Assembly (NCBI GenBank): GCA_003427395.1
Contig: BFEA01000025.1
Coordinates: forward strand, 5,294,932-5,318,141
From: Chara braunii
Lineage: Eukaryota > Streptophyta > Charophyceae > Charales > Characeae
Length of the DNA: 23,210 bases
Direction: 5' to 3'
Each line of letters opens with the position of its first letter. Position 1 is the first letter of the stretch. This document shows, one piece after another, positions 19,237 through 23,210 of this stretch. Made by a program: the position numbers and the translations under genes. The notes beneath the pieces were generated by a model, which was not told the origin of the DNA, made no database searches, and saw only the letters and a list, made by a program, of their open reading frames with translations.

Positions 19237-19371
19237 GTTAACGATGTCGTCCTTGCTCCTTCGCTACCAAGAACACCGTCCAACAAGGTTATGAGACGTA
19301 TCATTCGGGATCAGTACAGTATGCGGAGGCTGGAGACAGCATCACGGGGCCTTCTGAATATTGGAAGTTAA
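19237..19371 (+). CDS. Last exon of the AAE17/AAE18-like acyl-activating enzyme
   Basis: The exon follows a pyrimidine-rich stretch and the acceptor TGTCAG, is in phase 0 and encodes 44 residues plus TAA (19369-19371). VNDVVLAPSLPRTPSNKVMR continues FFK of the previous exon. PRTPSNKVMRR carries the conserved Lys that catalyses adenylation in ANL enzymes, within the usual PRT-x-SNK-x-xRR motif. The rest is IIRDQYSMRR and a short tail ending NIGS. Plant AAE17/18 proteins are peroxisomal and I expect a C-terminal PTS1-type tripeptide there; none is seen here. Joining of the two exons is inferred from frame and homology. Confidence 0.82.
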   Translation, partial: VNDVVLAPSLPRTPSNKVMRRIIRDQYSMRRLETASRGLLNIGS

Positions 19372-19542
19372 AACTCATGGCTGAGCCCGTGGGTACTCGT
19401 GAGTGAGCCCATGGTACTTGTGAGTGAGCCCATGGTACTTGTGAGTGAGCCCATGGTACTTGTGAGTGAGTTGCCTTGTCTCATGTATGTGTTTTTTCTT
19501 TTCATCTGTTATATTGAAATTGTTTCCTGTTTGCATCTCTTT
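19372..19542 (+). repeat. 3' UTR with a 21-bp minisatellite
   Basis: Starting ten bases after the stop codon, a unit TGAGCCCATGGTACTTGTGAG is repeated about four times (19382-19470), the first unit slightly diverged. The rest is T-rich. Confidence 0.88.
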
Positions 19543-19690
19543 TTTTTTTTCTTTTTTTTTTTAATGACTCGTTGAGACCATGGTAGGTAGGGTGATAAGA
19601 GCATCCCTCCCTACTATGATTTCCTTTGGTCGCTCCATCTATTGGTGGGGAGCTGCACCTGCTGGAAAACGGGTCCAGATGTCCTTCGCT
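19543..19690 (-). mobile_element. Short element sharing the LINE D 3' end (family 3, copy 2)
   Basis: On the minus strand, CTGGACCCG and TTTTCCAGCAGGTGCAGCTC match the LINE D 3' end, followed by CCACCAATAGATGGAGC. It continues with ATAGTAGGGAGGGATGCTCT and TATCACC, as in the copy at 15177-15350, and ends in an A-rich tail (plus T runs 19540-19562). The distal hairpin GCTCC/GGAGC (19653-19649 with 19636-19632) is perfect; the proximal stem keeps five pairs. It sits in the 3' UTR or just downstream of the AAE-like gene. Confidence 0.72.
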
Positions 19691-19850
19691 TGTTGGAAAA
19701 ACATGAAAGGATTTTCAGAAGTTAATAATAGTACCATGCCACACAGTATGTACTTCAACAAACTCAGAATTCAAAATGGTGATCAATTGGGTTTTGTCAT
19801 TTTTGTGACTTTTGTCTTGAATTTGATAGATTCTTGAAATATATACCATA

Positions 19851-19856
19851 AATAAA
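19851..19856 (+). promoter_or_regulatory. Possible polyadenylation signal AATAAA
   Basis: AATAAA lies 480 bp after the AAE-like stop codon in AT-rich sequence. With a short element between, its use is uncertain. Confidence 0.25.
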
Positions 19857-20501
19857 ATGACGATATATTAATTGGACATCATGTTTCTTCTCTACCTGTT
19901 TTTCTTTTCTTCTTTTATCAAGGAGCAGAGGTGAGGGAGAGGGGGGGGTTATGCCAGTGGACTGGAATTCAATGCATAAAAAAAAAAAAAAAAAAAAAAA
20001 AAACGCATCAACTTCATCAAGCCCTTGCAATGATGGATGGCATTGACCAGCCCTTGTTATCTGTATGAATGACCTGGCTAAGCATGAATGGGTAGAAACT
20101 ACTAGAAAGAGGTAATGATGTAATCTTTTAATGCTGGTCGGGGATAAGTAAGCCAGACCGGTGCCCCTCCAGAATAGTACCTTCGGTGCGTGGGAAAATA
20201 GGGAAAAGTGGACGTTTTCCCAAACGCCTAAAGTTTCGGAGGCCGGGCCCGATGACGGCTGCCATTGATAAATCTGATCGGCGGCCATCGTTTCGTTTCG
20301 GCCTCCGAGAAGGTCGCAGGCCCACCGGAGGCCCGCTAGCCGTGATCCATTGCAGGTTCTTAGAACATGAACACAGTTTGATGTGAATTTGACATCTTCC
20401 CAGTGTTGCACTGCCACTGCCACTGGCCAGCGGGTTTCTGCACCGGGGGGATGTAAAGGACGTGGTGCCAATGCACCTCCAACCCCGTCAGCCTGTTGCG
20501 T

Positions 20502-20502
<1 letters not shown>
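19857..20502. other. No gene seen; A26 run and a CpG-rich inverted repeat
   Basis: A 26-base A run (19978-20003) may be the tail of an unrecognised plus-strand insertion. Positions 20180-20345 are GC- and CpG-rich and contain TTTCGGAGGCCG (20233-20244) and, about 55 bp on, its partial inverse CGGCCTCCGA. Such a CpG-rich block could be promoter-proximal, but no downstream gene is recognised. Confidence 0.5.

Positions 20503-20580
<78 letters not shown>
20503..20580. repeat. 78-base uninterrupted G run
   Basis: All 78 bases are G on the plus strand. Open frames through it encode poly-Gly or poly-Pro and are not genes. True length is uncertain, because such runs are commonly misread or used to bridge assembly gaps. 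Confidence 0.95.
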
Positions 20581-20581
<1 letters not shown>

Positions 20582-21434
20582 GTGGGAGATGAGGGGGTGT
20601 TGACTAGCTCTTTGAGAAAAGCGGAGGGGTGGAAGGAGGTTGAAAAGAAGAAAAAAGATGGCCGTAAATCAGTATAAGGTGGCATTAATCCATTGATCAA
20701 TGATGAAATCTGCAGGTCGTTGAACCAATCAAGTAGGGGGGGGGAGGAAAAGATTGACACCAATTAAAACGAGGAAATCTACAGGGCACTCAATCAATCA
20801 AAACAAGCAACTCAACACAAACCCTAAACAAAAACGCATGAAATGGAATCAGGATCTTGAAGAGACAGTGGCAGAGAGCTCTCCGGAGTCCTTTGATTTT
20901 CAAGCAGCCTATGACGGTCTTGAAGGCCCTTCCCAAGACCAAAAGGACGAGAAGGAACAACAACAATGAAGAAGATGAGGAGACTTGGAGGAGGAAGGAG
21001 GGAGTGGTGAGACAGAGGACAATGATAAACTGCGCAAAAAGGAAGATGAGGATGAAGGAAGACGAGGCAAGGCGAAGGAGAAGGAACTTGCAAGGCGAAT
21101 GAGGCAGATGGAGACTTCAATTGACGTCCCATAAACTAATCCAACATGCAGCAGATCCAGACATCTTCAGTTTGGGGTAACTGTCTCTCTTCCACATAAG
21201 AGAGAACTTCCGCCAGTACTACCCACCCCATGCTCTCGATCCTGCGTCGCGGCTGCTTTGGTGAGACCCCTATTGCCTATTGAGCCAGCATGGCCACATT
21301 TGGTTTTGTGAGGAGCTCCAGGATTCCTCCCTTCACACTTAGATATATTCTCTCATGCCACTTTTTTTACTACTTGGCGTCGTTTTTTTCCTCCCTCAAC
21401 AAAAATATGCCTTACCTACAAACCATGGTAACGA

Positions 21435-21437
<3 letters not shown>
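20581..21437. other. No gene supported
   Basis: The segment 20740-21120 is purine-rich (GAAGAAGAGGA-like) and gives short Glu/Lys-rich open frames on the plus strand without any recognisable domain or splice context. The rest is unremarkable. Confidence 0.45.
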
Positions 21438-21466
<29 letters not shown>

Positions 21467-21570
21467 CAAGTGGGCCCAGTGCCCAAGGCTGATATTACAA
21501 ATAAGAAGATTGAGGCCGGGGTCCTCACAACGAGAGAAGTGTCATATTCAAGACCAATGCTCTACCAAAA
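21438..21570 (-). mobile_element. SINE-like element, family 2, copy 2
   Basis: A 29-base T run (21438-21466) is the complement of the A tail. On the minus strand, upstream of it, the sequence GACCCCGGCCTCAATCTTCT and CAGCCTTGGGCACTGGGCCC matches copy 1 at 14720-14775. Further 5', TTGGTAGAGCATTGGTCTTG resembles a tRNA D-arm and A box, supporting a tRNA origin. Confidence 0.75.
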
Positions 21571-23158
21571 AGGAAGTGGTGAGGAGCAGAAGCCCATCGG
21601 AAAATCCGGGAAGTCACTTTTTGTTGCAACAGATTGCCTTGGATTTCCATACAACTTTTTTTTGCACAGCGCGACCTGTACTCGGAGATATCTTTGAAAG
21701 GAATTGGCTGCAATCCGTTTCATTCCCATATGGACAGAAACAACATATTGCGTAGGGAGAAAATAGTACATCCATGTCGACCAGTTAACTGCAACTTCTG
21801 ATAAATCCAGTACTGGCTTAAACACCATTTTAATGTGTTGAATGAAAGTGGTGTGTTGGCTGAGATTGCTAACAGATCGTCGCGCCGCCCAACGCCCTCA
21901 CTCTTAAACCCCACCAGTACTTGGCACATACGTCGGCCGCGGGCGTTTCCCGTTAACGCGCCCCGACTGATGGGCTTTGGGCTTTGGGCTGCCGGACCAC
22001 AACGACTGGAGGCGCCAGCCAAAAGAAAAACGAAAAGACGCGGCGGCGGCTCGGCAGAACTTGGCGAGCAGGCCGTTTCCCGGCTCGGCATCAATAGCTG
22101 CGCCAAGTACTCGTGGTTTAAGAAGCACAAGCTTATGAAGGCGATCCCAGTGGAATGGTATGTTCAAACAGATTCAGCAGGGACCTGGTATAAATCAAAC
22201 ATTCAAGACCAAGAGTTATAGTTCTGGAAATTGTGATCGATAAATCAAGATAGAACTATGAATGATATCATCGAAGTTTGCAAGATTCAATTCTCAACGA
22301 GGTGGAAAGGGATGAAGAGTTGGGGATAGTCCATTCGGTATGCTACAGCAGGTAATTGTCGGAGAAAGTACACGACAAACAGGGGAATGACCTTGTATAC
22401 TTTGGGCCAACAGAACCCTCATCGGCAAGGTTGAGCCCACTTTCCTTCCTAGAGTAACATACATTCTCCCACGCTACCTTGAAGATAAAACCGCCCTCCA
22501 TGTTAAGGGTTTCCACACGAATTTTGCAGCCGCCTACGGATAGCCTTTAACAATTGCTTCGAAAGTAGTCTGCCTTTCCCAACATTACCAAAGGAGTGAG
22601 AAAAAGTGCTATATTTAGGATCATGGCTCTTCCCAAAAAAAGGAAGTGTGGGGTTGGGCCCCACCTGGCCAATCACTGCATAGTTTTCTGTTGGAGTATG
22701 TCGCCTTGAAGATCGCTGCAGCTGGGTAGCGTCACTTGCACACTCAAATATCTCTTTGATGAACCTTCTACAACTCGCTGCGTACCGAACTCTACTGCTA
22801 TACAGTACTGAGATGGTAAGAAGTAAATTGATTTTGCCCTTGTTCACCACTGGTTCCAATAAGATAGAGTACTCTTATTAAGCATCCTTTGGGTGCGTTT
22901 ACAGAATCTCGTGTGTTAGCACTAATGACAAATAAATCGTCAACTAATGCTTTAACTTTGCAAGTCGTGTGCTACATCTAAATACCGACAATTTGAGGGT
23001 GTGCTCTGGTATTACGCACTAACACTTCAAGTTGGAGCATGCTCTCTCACCTGCAGGATTGGTCTAGTGTTTTTGTACCACTGGCAGTAGTGTTCTCTGA
23101 GAAGTGGTGTAGGTTCCTTGGTGTAAAAGAGAGTACACAGGAGGTTGAGAATTAGTAA
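21571..23158. other. No gene supported; GC-rich patch at 21880-22110
   Basis: Open frames of 80-136 codons exist on both strands, including 21835-22221 plus and 22503-22859 minus. They have no recognised domain, overlap each other, and lack convincing start or splice context. The GC-rich, CpG-rich patch could mark an exon or promoter of an unidentified gene. Confidence 0.4.
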
Positions 23159-23190
23159 CGGGACGCTGGACCCGGTTTCCAGCACAGGAA
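23159..23190 (+). mobile_element. Partial short element with the LINE D-type proximal hairpin, at the window edge
   Basis: GGGACGCTGGACCCGGTTTC and CAGCA repeat the motif before the LINE D tail. The stem GCTGGA/TCCAGC (23165-23170 with 23178-23183) is perfect and one loop base differs. After AGCA it diverges, and the window ends 20 bases later. Confidence 0.55.
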
Positions 23191-23210
23191 CTACTGAAGC
23201 TATCTCTTAT

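Noticed and set aside
20383-20763. Poly-Gly and poly-Pro open frames.
   Set aside because: They are produced by the 78-base G run.
22430-22820. Possible exons with acceptor-like CCTAG or TGCAG and donor-like ATGGTAAG.
   Set aside because: The peptides are short, show no recognised family, and frames do not connect.
1-23210. CRISPR array, prokaryotic operon, phage or plasmid features.
   Set aside because: No spaced identical repeats, Shine-Dalgarno-linked genes or such families are present; introns, U6 and LINEs show eukaryotic nuclear DNA.

Overview
This is eukaryotic, repeat-dominated nuclear DNA, and most of it is decayed retrotransposons. The green plant lineage is the best guess, perhaps a streptophyte (charophyte-type) alga. 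This is inference from three things. The L1-type LINEs carry the C-terminal zf-RVT zinc-binding domain common in plant LINEs. Two U6 snRNA-derived sequences have the plant-style 5' stem-loop (GUCC-UUCG-GGAC type). The only recognisable host gene resembles plant acyl-activating enzymes AAE17/AAE18. The species cannot be named from the window.

Layout. 1-283: (CT)n and TG-rich simple sequence. 284-4333: LINE copy A, minus strand, 5'-truncated, with a 32-base tail. 4358-4916: copy B, only the 3' UTR of a relative of A. 4917-9405: copy C, minus strand, running from mid-endonuclease through reverse transcriptase to the 3' end. 9668-11063: a very decayed minus-strand LINE (copy E). 11081-11446: a U6 snRNA pseudogene joined to about 255 bp of unrelated sequence and a homopolymer tail. 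11640-14586: LINE copy D, plus strand, a different and more AT-rich family. 14661-15350: three short elements back to back. 15911-19371: the 3' end of a host AAE17/18-like gene on the plus strand. It has two exons separated by a 2.9-kb intron filled with a second U6 pseudogene, simple repeats, GC-rich CCCGGG repeats, a strand-skewed tract and a SINE. Just upstream lies a decayed duplicate of its penultimate exon. 19372-23210: 3' UTR, more short elements, a 78-base G run, and sequence with no recognisable gene.

The main theme is retrotransposition machinery and its passengers. Different LINE families and short elements here end in the same arrangement: two small hairpins, then a homopolymer. 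The distal hairpin (GCTCC/GGAGC) is common to LINE A, B, C, D and one short element. The proximal one shows a double compensatory base change between two elements. This fits a shared 3' RNA structure recognised by LINE reverse transcriptases. The two U6 pseudogenes and two tRNA-like SINE families look like cargo of the same machinery. No LINE copy is intact: each has stops and/or frameshifts and lacks its 5' end, and no ORF1 is present.

No prokaryotic operon, CRISPR array or intact defence system is present. Most open frames outside the LINEs and the two exons are by-products of simple repeats or strand composition.
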